DNA of 64,000 bases from Stratiolaelaps scimitus (GCA_019614645.1 JABWDB010000015.1:2170001-2234000); one strand, 5' to 3'. Shown: positions 1 to 12,359, counted from the stretch's first letter. The notes: generated by a model not told the origin, from the sequence alone. A program made the numbers and translations.

Positions 1-2428
1 ATTCAGTGTCGTTGTCGAAAACGAAACGCAACCACGGGCGAAAGGCGTTTTCGCTTTGCGCGCTAACGACTGCCAACGCTGCGCTGTGTATCGGCAGCAA
101 ACGGCTCTGTTCGTAGATCCCTGGACCCCGGAACCAGGGAATACGTACAGGACCTCCTTGATCAGGACTAATAGATGGGTTTCTGAAAGCTTACATGAGC
201 GCGCAGTACCTGCCATCTGGAATGAGTTATACAGCCGCCGTCGAAGCCGCGGTATCATTGTTAAATAATGTAATTTGGCGAGTTATTCTAGAAAATGTTA
301 CGCGAGAATCTTCTGTCGTACACATGTGTTATACTCCCCTATATGTTGTGAATTACTGTCCATCATCATTTCCAACTGCTTACTTGTCCACGGTAAGGCA
401 CGTTTCGAAAAATCCTAATAAGTAAAAAGGGGATATCTGCTTGATTTGAAATTGTCTCACAATATCTCCCATGCATTCGTTCGTCAGCTAATCAAACCCT
501 TAGGATTGATTCGGCACACTGGTTTTTCGTTGTATAGAAATCTCAAAATTTAAGCAAATAGCTCGAGACGCAGAATCGATACATCACAATTTGCGTTAGG
601 CTGATCTGAATTTGTCTCGAAATATGTTTATAATAAAGATTTATTCAAGCATACAGTAGTTAGGAATTATTTCTAGGGTTATGTTTATAATTGACCAGTA
701 ATGAATATTAAGAGATCCCCCACTGGAAAACGACACTGGACAAGAACTTGTCTCCTCTTGAAGAAGTTCGCTCTTGGTCTTCCCGCTTGTTGAGGGATGT
801 TTAAGGTATATCTCTGGTTGATAAGAAATATCTTCAGCAAGTGGTTTATGTTGAGCTACGCGCTACGTTTCAAAGGGATACTGATTTCTACAACAAAATC
901 TCGATTGCATTCCATGATCGTAAAATTCAAGATGGCAAACACATTGAAGCTAACGGCGGCGTTCAAACGATGTGCCGTACATACATTAGGTTTTCCCGAA
1001 TATGCTACTTTTTTTTTCCGAGTCTTAGCCACTTCTTGTTTTCTTTCCTTTTCAAACCGCACGAACAACTGCAAAAACATATAACAAAAATATCTCGAAA
1101 CCTGCGAATGACACACGTCATTTGTATTTGTGCCACGGTACCCATCTGGATACACCGTTGACGGTGCTCGATTCGCGTATAAAAGGCAAACACTTTTGGA
1201 GCTGACCTCAACTGTTCGTCTATGTTGATTGGCCTCAGCGCTTTAGGTGTTACTTTGAGGACCTCTCGGCGCATAAGAAACGCCATTGGTTCGTCTATAC
1301 CATAGAAGATGCTCGAAGAGATGACATACTCTTGGGAGCGCTGTTGTATGAAACAGGTGACAGTGTCACCTTTCGTGATATTGCGATGCGAACACGGTAA
1401 CTGAGACACGGTTCCCTCACGGAGCACTTGTGTGCTTGTTTCTCATTCAAGTGATAGACGGTCTATTGTCTTCCCATCCGTAACTTTAGACACAAAATAT
1501 ATAATAACTATTCTATAATACTACAGTAGCTTCTCGTGGGAGACTTCAGTTCAACATTTTCTAGTAATTATAGCACTTACTGTCTGTTTTAAAGTCTACA
1601 ATAATTTGTGATGCACATTGTGGGTGGGGGGAGGAGACAGAGGGGACGGGTTTCAGGACGACGCCAAGGCCGTCATGGTGGTCTTGAGGGAGGCAAGGGC
1701 ATGACCCCTTCGACCTTGTGACCTGGCGAATTAGTGTGCAACGACAAACACGACTTAACGTTAACCTATCTTAAACTTCCATAACGATATGAGTAAGTTA
1801 CTTTGGTTTCTCCTAACTACAGCTGAGCTATATCCGAGGTAACTGAATAGACAAATATGGAGCTGGCGAGGCAACACCCGACCCGAGACTGCTGCGTGAT
1901 ATCGCGCTAAGCCATTGTCTCGTTGGCACATGTATCATTTGGCCTATCACAGTTCTGTTCTTAATAGAGGGAGTTAGCTTTGGTGGAAATCACGACACAG
2001 GTAAAACGTGGTGGTACATACGCATAGTGTAAGGCACTGCAATCAACGTGAGGCGCTCACTCGAACCCGCTCTCTATTTGAACGAAAGAAGAAACCGCTG
2101 CTCCGCCGGGGCTCGATTGATTCGACACATCCAACACGCACCGTGTTCGATAGAGAACGTTCGAGGACTTAAGTCTTGCAAGATAAAGCGAAACTTTTGG
2201 TTCGGTCTCGCGAGCTGTCCGATGTCGACCGAAATCCAAAACGTCGCCTAGGATTTACAGCAATGACAATTTTCAGAGATTTACCAGCCTCGAGATTTAC
2301 CTGCTCGCGCGGTGATTACAGAACAGTGATAACGATGCCTCCGATCGACTGAGCCCTCTCGTCTCGCAGTTACCCAGGATGCCTTCGACCGTCGGTGGCG
2401 GGTATCGTCCGATTATCTCACACCGCTC
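1..2428. other. Spacer with no gene recognised
   Basis: No frame here shows a recognisable domain or a splice-supported exon. The short open frames near 0.8-1.4 kb overlap on both strands and look like chance. A copy of repeat family B lies at 1196-1275. The rest is unremarkable, apart from a G-rich stretch near 1620-1650. Confidence 0.5.
1196..1275 (+). repeat. Interspersed repeat family B, copy 1
   Basis: This segment resembles 34373-34445 and 60783-60860. Shared blocks are a GAGCTGACC-like start, then CTGTTC, then GGCCTCAGC and a T-rich TTTAGGT block. It is the most diverged of the three copies. The start resembles the end of the SINE-like family A, which suggests a shared retrotransposon tail. 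Confidence 0.45.
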
Positions 2429-2631
2429 ATGCCGATACCGAGACGAGGGAGGACCTTACAGAACGTAGTCGCATCCATGAACGAAAGTAGTCCTGGAGGG
2501 TCCGAGGATAACAGCAGATCTTATTTCGACTCGGATATTTCGATCAGTGCAACGTCCGGCACAGTTAAGAATGCCCCAAGTGCTAGCGTATCCGTGAAAG
2601 CGAGAACTGAAATTCATACACCGTTAGCCAG
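2429..2631 (+). CDS. Exon 1 of the unknown membrane protein gene
   Basis: Encodes the predicted cytoplasmic N-terminus, rich in Ser, Asp and Arg. A second Met lies at codon 17. It ends GCCAG/GTGAGC in phase 2, which fits the acceptor at 3341 exactly and preserves the frame into the membrane segment. Confidence 0.55.
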
Positions 2632-5600
2632 GTGAGCAAAATTGTAAGAGCAGGACGCGTATATATATTGGACATATGCGTGTCATTATAGACACAAGCC
2701 TTGCCTTCGACGTGTTTCGGTGGGTGAGCGCGGGTCTGCGCGGACATCCGCATTCTATGTACTCATAGATTGTCAAGTTACAATCGGAAACGTGTCTCGT
2801 ATTCAGCACTTGGTAGGGTTTTTTTGAATTTATCATTTGCAAACCATATGGGAGAGATCTGTTGTTTGTTCCACAATTTCCCTTGGTTCAGTTAACCTCT
2901 GCTTCGGTAGTGTGATAGGCTTCAGCTGCCAACATCTCAGTCGCCTCTCCGGTAACGTTGTGCTTTTTACAATGATCTGAATGAGTTGTTAGTATGAGGT
3001 GGAAGCATACAGTATTCGAAAACGGATGTAAATACAAAACTATTTGATTCATGGAAAACAGCCATTACATTTGTTAAGAGTACGCACTACCTGTGTAGTT
3101 ATATATCATAATTTAACCATAATAATTTCACTAATGAAATACATATTTAGTGCTAATCAACATTCTCTGTGCGTCGCGGTGCACATCAATGCAAATAAAT
3201 AGAGATTTAATGTAGTTCATCACACTCGGAACACAACTAATCGCCCGTTCTTATCCCAAGCAGTGTTGTCAACGAGGGTTGTCCTTCAACTATCTGTGTA
3301 TCTGAAACATCCCTTCTGTTCTTTTGATGTGCTCTTACAGGCGGGATCATATTTTATTCGCAGTCTTGATCATCCTGATTTTAACTCTGTTCTGCATCAT
3401 TGGCTACTTTTCCCTAATCGGCAGCGAGGGTAGCGACGACGCCAATCTAAGGCCCGTACCACACATCAAGATGGGCACCGAGCACCCCATCTATCCATTG
3501 TGGCCAGTGGATGCTAACGGAGGCCCACGTGATCCGTGCACGCACACGAAGCTCGCTGAAAGCGAGGCTCTCCGCGAAGTAAAATCTGACCTCAGATATC
3601 TCAACGCGTATATTCCGCAAACAGACACATTCGAAGTGCACTACAAGGTGCGTGTGGGTGAATGTTTGCTCTGTATACGTGTGAGAGAGAGAACTATCTG
3701 ATCTGTGGTAGTTTTCCACGCCGATGTCGTCTACGAATATTCATGAGCGCAGAGAGCTCTTGAGGCTTGATATCTCAACAATCCCAATATTCATACGCTA
3801 TCATTAACAACAATGTTTGCTCAATGCGAGGGTTTGATATTTATTCCCAGCCATTGCGATCATCGTGTCGCGTACGGATTAAGCCATTCTTCCAATCCAA
3901 TGTTTACCATATTAGTGGTTCTTTAGGACAACAGTGTTTCGCGATGCCAGAATAGTTGCAGTGATTTTAGTATGTATGAATCTCAATCATCCACACCTAA
4001 CCACGCTTGGCACACTCGAAACAGGCGGCCTCGCTGATTTGGAATCGGTTCTTTTTTTATTATTATTATTATTATTCTTTTATTTATCCGTTCTTCTCTA
4101 ATCTTCTATGTGCACACTGTCACTTGTGTCATTTTCCACCGAGACCCATCACAGCGGTTGTCAATCTGACGCGCTCCATATTATTTAGAGAGCCAAGTAA
4201 AAACGGTGCTGAGTTCGTTGAAATGGATGTTTCAGCTCAACGCGACTGTGATGTTCACAGCTGATGACATCCCCCAACTTCGACGAGTTGGTTTCTTCGC
4301 TCTCGTACTTGATCAGGTGCCATCCCGATTGGCCGTTATCTACCTGATCTGCAACTGCAGATGCGGTCGCCAACAGATCAGACTGCTCCGCGGCGTGGGT
4401 GGAGACCCCGTAAAGTAAGTCCATTTCGTGTGGTGCCGACACAGCCCCTGGAAGCTATAATAGTTAGCCGTTTCGTGCTAACGTTGCCACAGAACTGCTG
4501 TATTTAATAGTTGGAAAATCTGCAGAAGCACGTGTGGGCGGGGTGCGCTGTTCGTTGATGGTTGTTGCTGAAACGTTCCGATACGAACGAAAAATGACAG
4601 ACCCTATTCCTCTGATAATTTCCGATTTCAGTTTCGACACAACGATCGCCGAGTCGATTAGTACGAGTCAGGTTGTCAATAATTTCGCCTGCTCGAGAGG
4701 TGGCAACGAGGGGACCATGACCACATTGCTCATTTCGGTCGACTTTAACTTGTCGGCGAAGACCCTGTTGGTGCAAAATTGCGATCCGTCCGGGAATAAC
4801 GTCTGTACCGTAACGTACTATAACTGGGTAAGATAAACCCGTCGTTGCCAAACGATGCATCGTTGACAATACCGCCATATCCCTGTAGAGTTGAAATGTT
4901 GTGAAAAGAAATAGCTACACTTCCCTTAATTAAAGCAAACACTTCCAAATCTGCATTTCTGGAAAGATTTACGCCCAGACAATAGTGCCACAGAGAAAGC
5001 ATATTTTTATGGCCTTTTCAAACTGGTTAACTATTCCCTTATAGTAAACCGCCTCGCATCGGTGAGGACAACCCTTGCGATACTTTTCCGTCGTTTTCTT
5101 TATATTTGGTATTGACTTCCATGAGCGTCCAGGCTAGTCCCAAGAGATCTTAGCACCTTGAACCCATATATATATATATATATAGCCTATTGGCAGGACC
5201 AGCCAACAGGTCCATGGGGAGTTGACATGGCTCACCAAGAGCGAAATAGCACATTTTGTGTATTAAAATGGGCCTTCTTCCATCACTAAATATGACGACT
5301 TAATGGCAAAAGATCACAAGATACGGCTCGTCTCCTTAACAAACCTACGAGGGGTCACGGCATGGTGTCTCGACCCACTGAGAGAAGAAATAATTTAGTT
5401 AGCATCTCTCAACATCGTGGAGTTCACCTGGTGCGTGTCGCTTGTCGAATATCACGCCGGTCAAGTAGCCCCCGTTGCAAAAGGAAATATGATTTGATTT
5501 TGTCAACGTTAGCATTGTCCCGTCACCATTGTTCGTAGGAAACTGGGTTCCGGAATTGAAACTGACGCTGGGGATCATCTTTCTTTCAATAATAATATTA

Positions 5601-7466
5601 GGCAGTCCGCTTCAAACGTTCGCCTCTTTAAATGCCAATAACTTTTGAACTAAATGAGTTAGAATAAAGATATTTTGGTATGAGTTAGAGGTACTCTCCA
5701 GCTTTATTGACACACCGATTCCGGCGATCTGGGAGTTTTGAAATAGCCAAATATTTACCATTTGCATTTCCATATATAATTTCGTTATCTATTGCTTTTG
5801 TGAGTAACTCGACGGTTGCATATGGAACCCCACCTATTGCCCTTTTTAATGCATGGAAACAACCATAATCACATGGGCTTAAATCAGGAGAATATGGGGG
5901 TTGATGCCATCGCTCAATATTGTTCCCCTCCATCCAGGCCGTAATTTCAGCAGTGCGTTGAGGTCTTGCATTGTCGTCGAGTAACCACACTCGGTGATGT
6001 CGATCCCCACGCCATTTGTTCATCAATCCTTTCAAGAAGCCGAGATATCGGGCAGCATTGAGTTTTTCGTTTGCCGCTAATATTTCGCAATAGCAAACAT
6101 CCTTGATATCCAGAGCGAGTATAATCAACACCTTTCGTCCGAATCTATCTGGCACTGCCACAGACGCTGCCACTTCACCTTGTCGGAGCCACTGTTTTGC
6201 TTGGTCCTTCGCAGGGGGTCTATCCAGGCTAACCCATGTCTCGTCTATCGACACGGTATGCTCTAAGCGACTGGTTTGTTGCGTATAAGTCTTCAAATTA
6301 GATGTCGAAGACTCCACACGCATTTTCATCTGCTCAGCACTCAGTTTATGGGGAACCCATTTTTCATTGATTTTCTTCTTCTTCAGTATATTGGTGATAA
6401 CTTTATAACACGTCGTCCGAAGAATCAAAGTTTCAGCCGACAAAGACCCCGTGGACCAAGCTCTAGTTTGCTCAAAAGCTGCCTTGATTCTTTCAATCCG
6501 TTCGTCCCTTGTCGCACCTGATTTGTGGTCCCCACCTCGATGGTCATCGGTGTCCATATCTCCACTGTTAAATCGCTTGCACCAATTTTGCACCGTTCGC
6601 AGGCATAAGGCAGACCTACCGTACGCGTTCACTAATTGCCGATGGATTTCAGCTGGAGGGTATTTTTGGAGAAACAAAAACTTGATGATTTCCCGTTGAT
6701 TTTTGTGGGAATTTGAACTTTCTGCTGCAGTGTCCATCTTTCTGATCGTATCGAAACCACTCAGTGTTCGAAAGGAAGCCACGTTCCTGCCGCATGCCCA
6801 CTCCAAAAATGAACGCATTGTGTAGCGTAGTTCGGGCTGTGAAAATTTGATTGGGACAGCCTAATAGATCATCAAGCAGTGAAATAATGTTACCTCATTT
6901 GGCCAAGTGCTATTTGTCTGTGCGTTTTCATTTACAGGTTGAGACGCCGGAAGGCGAAGACTTAGCTTCTGCCCGGTCGTTTGTAGTAGGGCGTGGCTTT
7001 AGGAAGAAGAATCTTACGGAAACTCATTCAGAAACAGCAGGTCCCTGGAACATCACGGTGACATTATCACCCCGATGCGAGATACGAACATTGAACAAAG
7101 GGTGAGCATTCGTGCGATTCGATGCTTCTCTGAGTGGTGCTCTCACTTGCGCATGATCTCCGTTTCGTTTGCAAAACTCAACGATACGATATCGGCACAG
7201 GGATCCCAGGTGAGTCCAAGGTGTCGTCAACAACGCCTACCTATCTGCACCCCGAACGCAGCTTCTCTGGTCTATGTGTGATCACACACACACACCCTTC
7301 TACTTCGGTGCCAATACTCATCTCGAACGCTGGTAACAGTCGGCTCCTCTTCGCAGGGGTGTCTCCTAAAGTTGTTCAGCAGACGGAAACATCAAGTTCA
7401 ATGATCTCGAACGGAGGCGTGAATAGACTCACCACACATGGTCAATCCACGGCTTGGAGCAAGTGA
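2429..7466 (+). CDS. Candidate multi-exon gene for a single-pass membrane protein, family unknown
   Basis: Exons are joined by matching phases: 2429-2631 (phase 2 donor GTGAGC), 3341-3647 (after CTCTTACAG, donor GTGCGT), 4236-4414 (donor GTAAGT), 4632-4827 (after GATTTCAG, donor GTAAGA) and 6938-7101 (after TTTACAG, donor GTGAGC). The first 67 residues are Ser-rich and polar. A hydrophobic segment follows at about residues 72-93 (LFAVLIILILTLFCIIGYF), giving a type II topology with a Cys- and N-glycosylation-rich ectodomain (NIT, NLT, NAT sites). A last exon at 7357-7466 ends in TGA and is preceded by TTCGCAG. An exon ending at 7209 (CCCAG/GTGAGT) lies between, but its join to 6938-7101 is off by one base and is unresolved. 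AATAAA at 7681 is a plausible polyadenylation signal. I do not recognise the family, and the ATG at 2429 is only the first in frame. The third intron boundary (4632) was chosen for phase. Confidence 0.5.
3341..3647 (+). CDS. Exon 2 of the unknown membrane protein gene (membrane anchor)
   Basis: Preceded by a pyrimidine-rich GCTCTTACAG acceptor. It opens with RRDH, then about 20 hydrophobic residues, then an acidic Gly/Ser linker and a Pro-rich region. It ends CACTACAAG/GTGCGT in phase 0. The positive residues before the helix favour a cytoplasmic N-terminus. Confidence 0.6.
4236..4414 (+). CDS. Exon 3 of the unknown membrane protein gene
   Basis: Acceptor GGATGTTTCAG, donor GTAAGT. The translation starts LNATVMFTADDI and includes a Cys pair, CNCRC. 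Phase is 0 in and 2 out. Amino-acid content looks like an extracellular beta-rich domain, which is inference only. Confidence 0.5.
4632..4827 (+). CDS. Exon 4 of the unknown membrane protein gene
   Basis: The same frame extends further upstream, but the acceptor at GATTTCAG is the one that restores phase with exon 3. The end is CTATAACTGG/GTAAGA, phase 0. Residues include ISTSQVVNNFACSRGG and a Cys-spaced segment, CDPSGNNVC. Confidence 0.5.
5598..5625. repeat. mariner left terminal inverted repeat
   Basis: Begins TTAGGCAGTCC. It pairs imperfectly with the right end, with differences at several inner positions. It is preceded by TA. Confidence 0.75.
5685..6818 (-). CDS. mariner transposase (D,D34D), open frame
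   Basis: A 377-codon frame encodes a mariner-type cut-and-paste transposase. The first ATG in frame gives about 27 extra residues; the likely start is the second Met (MDTAAESS), giving about 350 residues, near the usual length of about 345. An N-terminal paired-like helix-turn-helix region covers roughly residues 40-105. Catalytic signatures are visible: IDETW, then LLDDNARP, then SPDLSPCDY, with exactly 34 residues between the last two Asp residues. There is no internal stop or frameshift, so the copy may be recent. Changes from canonical motifs include Gln in place of His after DNARP. Activity cannot be judged from sequence alone. Confidence 0.92.
   Translation of the reverse strand: MRSFLEWACGRNVASFRTLSGFDTIRKMDTAAESSNSHKNQREIIKFLFLQKYPPAEIHRQLVNAYGRSALCLRTVQNWCKRFNSGDMDTDDHRGGDHKSGATRDERIERIKAAFEQTRAWSTGSLSAETLILRTTCYKVITNILKKKKINEKWVPHKLSAEQMKMRVESSTSNLKTYTQQTSRLEHTVSIDETWVSLDRPPAKDQAKQWLRQGEVAASVAVPDRFGRKVLIILALDIKDVCYCEILAANEKLNAARYLGFLKGLMNKWRGDRHHRVWLLDDNARPQRTAEITAWMEGNNIERWHQPPYSPDLSPCDYGCFHALKRAIGGVPYATVELLTKAIDNEIIYGNANGKYLAISKLPDRRNRCVNKAGEYL
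6838..6864. repeat. mariner right terminal inverted repeat
   Basis: Ends GGGACAGCCTAA, followed by TA. It is the partner of the left repeat at 5598. Confidence 0.75.
6938..7101 (+). CDS. Exon 5 of the unknown membrane protein gene
   Basis: Acceptor TTTTCATTTACAG, immediately 3' of the mariner insertion. Translation starts VETPEGED and includes two N-glycosylation sites (NLT, NIT). The donor AAAGG/GTGAGC is phase 2. Downstream exons need phase 1, so this end of the model is uncertain. Confidence 0.5.
7357..7466 (+). CDS. Candidate terminal exon of the unknown membrane protein gene
   Basis: Preceded by a strong acceptor, CTCCTCTTCGCAG. In phase 1 it reads GVSPKVVQQTETSS to a TGA at 7464. The same frame is open in the putative exon ending at 7209, so those two exons join cleanly. 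The link to 6938-7101 does not. Confidence 0.35.
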
Positions 7467-7680
7467 CACCGCGTAGCCTTGAACTGATAGCGTAACGAAA
7501 ATGAACATGTGTGTGGGATATCTTAAAACTGAATACGCAGCGCTTGAATCACGTGCATATGGTGTGGTCAGACGTAACCGAAAAATATGACCTATGCTTT
7601 GTTTGGTTTTTATATTCTATTGTTGTTGTCGTTAGTACAACTAACACTAACTCGTTTTTAGCGATGTCACCGAGGCTCAC

Positions 7681-7686
7681 AATAAA
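7681..7686 (+). terminator. Possible polyadenylation signal
   Basis: AATAAA lies about 215 bases after the candidate stop codon of the plus-strand membrane-protein gene and is followed by a GT-containing region. Confidence 0.35.
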
Positions 7687-7689
7687 TGT

Positions 7690-10600
7690 TCATTAGCACG
7701 ATGAGAATTGTCGTCACTAATTGTTAGTGTTCTAGTTGATTTGTTATCTCGATATTGTACGTAATCTCTCTCCACCATATATTCTCTTGAGTGAACCTGT
7801 ATCGCGCTACCTCAAGTCTCACACACAAATCTGTTTTGGTAGTTGCCTGCATACACGCGTCACGGAGTCTTCTAGGGGTAGCTCTTGAGGGAATGCGTTG
7901 TTAGCCCTTGGTTATAAGTTGACCTGAAACTTTTTCAGCAGTATGATCTCAAAAGTTCCTAGATTGCCCACTTACGTCAGAAGGCAAACATTTCCGGGAT
8001 ATCCAAGCACTATTAAACTGCTTTGGTGACTAGGGGCTAATTCCCTTGAATAAAGATTGACTATTCTCAACCGTCAACGACAGCCAGTGGACGCGAACTA
8101 GCGTCCACTAACTTGATGATGTCGTTCAGGCTACCATTGGGGCAATTTTCTTCAACTTTCTCACAAGTAGAGGAAGAGCCGTGGCTCCTATTATATTCCC
8201 CCTTCCTTGAAGATTTCATAACAGCTTTTGTAATTTTTCCTTCACTTCATGCCCAGAAGAGTGTTACAGTGTGAGGAGAGGTTTTTTGGTGCGTTCCTCC
8301 GCGATGTACAGCCCTTATTGTTTTCGGTGGGCCCCTATTGATCGAACTGATGCGACTTGTCTCGGGGGAGCAGAAGGCTTCAAGATGTCATTAGGAATAT
8401 CGGAACACCCGCGGCCTCACGTTTATTGGGCAGACAGCAGGACATCGATATCAACAGGGAAAAATCGAATGAGAGACAGAGAGAGAGAGAGAATGGTGGG
8501 GAGGTAAGCTTAGCCACGCTTGTAAGTAACGAAAAATTGATTGTGGTCGATGGACATGGTTTTAATCATCTCAGCCCCGTACAGCGAATATCACTACGGG
8601 GAGCGGCTCGTTCCTTTCGTGAAAGAGAGATTAGCTGTGACGTCGTGTGCTGTCGGCGTGGGATGAGGCGTGTTCATCGCAGAGTAACATAACATGCATA
8701 TGTACGAGATGTGTTGTTGACATAATAACATGAAGCAGGGAGACACGCGTTGTTGACGTATAGCATATACGTGGGGTGCACGGCGTGGTGTATCACCTCC
8801 ACTTTGGAATTTCTTCGGGAAGAGGAAAAACAGGGTCACGAACTGCAAGCCTTTGTGGGGTTATGAAGAAAAAAAACTCATCTGAAGGTAGTGGCATCCA
8901 GAGTTTGTTATAAAGTATTTTCTATATCGACAACGTAGGCGGTAGGAGACGCAGCGCGGGCGGCATCGATAATTTCTGGCGTCATTTGCTTTGGCGGTCT
9001 CGGCAAGCGGGGCGTGTAAACCTGGGTGAGTTAGTTCCAGCCTAAACGACTACACCAGTGCCTACTAGCAGCAGCAGACGGCGGCAGCGTAATTAGGAGC
9101 GGCGTTAAGGGGTAACTGATTAGCTCAGTAGAGGGCTTCGGGAGCGAGTTCATCGGGGCTGATAGAACTTTTTCTTGACCTTGGGAGATGAAGCCGCCAC
9201 CGCCACCGCCCCCGCCAGCGTGGAGTCTAGCTGATTCTCGAAGGTAACGGTCCCTGCTCCCTCAAAAGCAGTAATAGTCGGTCCGTGCAATCCGGTTGAA
9301 CAGGGTGGGGCCATCTGTCTCGGTTGTTATTTTTGAAGACGCCTCTTGTCTGTACGCATAACCGCATAATTACAATGTGTGTTTGCATCGGGTTATTCGT
9401 TCGCATAGAGCGACCTTCTCAGAGCGCAATACACAATGAGAGAAATCCTTACGTCATCTAAATACATTTCCGCTAATTGAGTTAGCTCAGCAGATTCGGT
9501 CGCCTTTAAATGGCAGACTTCTGTCTGCGAATACCAGACTTCAATATAGGCACATATATAGGCTTACAGTAGAATGAGAGGCGAGTTTATACATTGTGTG
9601 TATATACATATATATGTATATATTTGTATAATCTATCATAGGTATGTAGCATATACTAGTATATATCTACATTATATTGACTTTTATATGACGAATATTC
9701 CTCTGCAAAATCATTGGACGTCCCTGCAGAGCGTAGCGCTGTCCTGAACAAGTGACTACAGCGGCGCCCAGAGCCGCAGATGGTTCGGAGAGCGCGCGAA
9801 TTTCGGCTTGAGCATTTGCCAATTTATCTGCTTTCTACCGGGGTAGACAATTGATTGCTTGGAAGTTTCTGATCGAATACAATGCAATACTGTAAACTAG
9901 CCGTCCGCCTCGTATGTATGGGAATTCATGAACTCTCCGAATATTCCAACACATTGAAATCATGCACTCAACACTTACACGTGTATTTGCAGTGCAGTTA
10001 CTGTGCTGTACAATGGAAAGCATCTCATTCGATTCATCAAGCAAGCGAAATTCATGAATACGATTGTTTCCGCGCTTGCATCATTCGTTGGTGTAAGCCT
10101 GACAACATGGACTAATCAAATCCGCACGTCAGTCAGCACGGATGTAGATCTACCCGTCGTATCCCTTTAAGGCAGACCGTTACGCAGTAATCTCGAATAT
10201 GGCGACACAGCACAAGGCCGACGAACAGACGTTGCCATGGCGGAGGGACTTTGGGGGGACACCGTCCGATCTCGGGTGCAGTCGGCTTCTCGAGGCATTA
10301 CCGCACTATCAGCGCTGTGGGGGCAAAATGGCGCTTCCTTTTATCCCCCGGGGGGCAACGGGACTTGGCGGACGGCGGAGGAGGATTACATGCGCCGGTT
10401 GTGAATTCCCATTGGGGTCAAGGAGATTACCTGGCCGGAGAGAAAATTGGCGCGGGATATTTTCGCTCGATGACAGCGCCCTAGATCCGGTCCGCTTCTC
10501 GCTGTCTGGCCTGGGTTACTACCTGGCACAACTGGGAAACTCGGCATAACTGGTCGGTCCAGACGAGTGAATACAAGGGGCCAAAATTGAAAATGCCCCT

Positions 10601-12264
10601 CTCGACGAATTGAGAAGTCTGCGGATTTTGCGCCGCAGTGCGAACGGCATCCTTGGATCAAAATGTAAATAATTAATGATTGAAGGGCATTCGCTGCACA
10701 GGTCGTGTCCCAGTTCATTAAGCGCCGGAATACAAGTAGAAAAATTGGAAACAGGTAGGAACCTCTGTGGAATGGCGGTGTCGAGAGAACGAACTAGAGA
10801 GCGAGCTTAGGAGGAATCGTCGCCGAAGCTGGCGTAGCTGACCACGCTAGTTATTTTTCTCTCCTTTGTCTGGAGTCCTCTGCTGCCCGTGTCACCCGTA
10901 TATGTGTATGGCGTCATTCGAGGCCCATAGTGGTATTCAACGCTTCAACGAATGTGGGACACTCTCACAGCATACACTGGACTATATGCTACCATGGAGG
11001 TTGACTAAGATATTTCGTGAGAACGCCAGATACACCCCTCCCCCACCTGAAGACCTATCGGAGGCCTTTATTATACTTTTTTTTTTTTTTTTTTTTTTTT
11101 ATGGGGTGTTTCCGGAATGCCTGATGCACTAACACCCTAGGCAGCTATTAGGGTAGTGTTGGACTCACAAACCAACTAAACCGGTGCATTCACCCCCACC
11201 CCCGCGGCTCGGGACTACGTGAGCATTACTTCGAAACCGTGGGAGTATCTCCTGTGTAACGAATCTACCCTACCTACACGCGCGCAGTGGCGCGTTCAGG
11301 TAGGGCGGCAATACCTTTAGGCCTTTATTATACCTAGGCCTTTATTATACTGCTAATACATGTTTATCCATTCAAATTTGTGGGGTGGTGCCCCCACTGC
11401 TAAGGACCTTCCGGAGTCCCACTAGATAAGCGTTCTCTCAGATCGATTTCCGGGGCAGCATATATGAGAAAAACACAAGAATAAGATCAGCCAGACCAAC
11501 AAACATAGTTATGAGTTCTTCTACCTTTTGTGTTATTTACGGAGAAGTCTAGCTACATCGTCCAATAACGCCACCGTACCTTTAGTACGGGCTGGTGGAT
11601 AGCCGAAATAACCGTCGAGGAAACCCGTGGTCATTCTGCAGTGTCCTGGTATTCTCGGGAGTGAATCTCAAAGCCTGACCCGGTCTTCAGCGCAAAAGTA
11701 TCCCCTCGTCGTGTCCACCCTGTTGTGGACGAATTAATGTGTTCACATATGCTGAATAAGTATTACAAAAATGGCTATGAAATACGATGTTTGGGATTCA
11801 CTTAAAAGCACGTAGGTGGTTGAAACTTTAGTAGTAATCATCTCGTATGTATAAACCTGTGTTCGGAATAGCCCAATCAGCCGCAGTTGCAGCGAGTAGC
11901 TGGTTCATAATATTTAGACGTTTAGGATAAATTGCAGCGCACAAACTGTCACCAGACCTCACTCGGGAGCCTTTCACTTAGGTTTAATATCCTGAAGTAC
12001 TTATTAGAGGAACGCCATCAAATCAATATGCTATGGTAGCCAAACGTTGCGTTTACCCCGTTGTCGTTATCGGCGAAACGATCAAGCATGCGAATGCCAC
12101 CTTGGGTAGACTTCCCCCTCCGCAACGAGCGTTATCTGCCTATTCAAGTGCATTCGGTGAAACTATCTGCGCTGCACACCATACAATTCACCATATACGT
12201 ATAGCGCAAATAGTTGCAGAACCCAGACCATTCACACGCAACTATCTACTGTATACGAATCGCA
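7690..12264. other. Spacer with no gene recognised
   Basis: Contains short GA tracts (8475-8500), a run of CCG/CCA-type triplets near 9185-9220 and (TA)-rich patches near 9600-9680. Opposing 110-residue frames occupy 10.2-10.7 kb but show no domain or splice support. I see no confident gene. Confidence 0.45.
11060..11350. repeat. Poly-T tract and repeated CCTTTATTATAC motif
   Basis: The 12-mer CCTTTATTATAC occurs at about 11065, 11320 and 11338, once leading into a run of 24 T (11077-11100). The arrangement suggests debris of a retrotransposon 3' end or local duplication. No reverse transcriptase frame is visible. Confidence 0.4.
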
Positions 12265-12293
12265 TCTATATATATATATATATATATATATAG
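12265..12293. repeat. (TA)n microsatellite
   Basis: A pure alternating TA run of about 29 bases. Confidence 0.95.
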
Positions 12294-12359
12294 ATGCGTG
12301 CACGAAGTTTTATAGAGGGTTGTAAATATCCCGAGCACAAGTAGTTCGAATTCGCGCTC

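Larger units (their letters stand above)
5598..6864 (-). mobile_element. mariner-family DNA transposon, nearly complete
   Basis: The element is about 1.27 kb, flanked by TA dinucleotides (5596-5597 and 6865-6866), as expected for a TA target duplication. Terminal repeats start TTAGGC at the left and end GCCTAA at the right, matching at roughly 17 of the first 24 positions. The internal transposase frame is open on the minus strand. It lies antisense within the intron between exons 4 and 5 of the membrane-protein gene. Confidence 0.9.
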
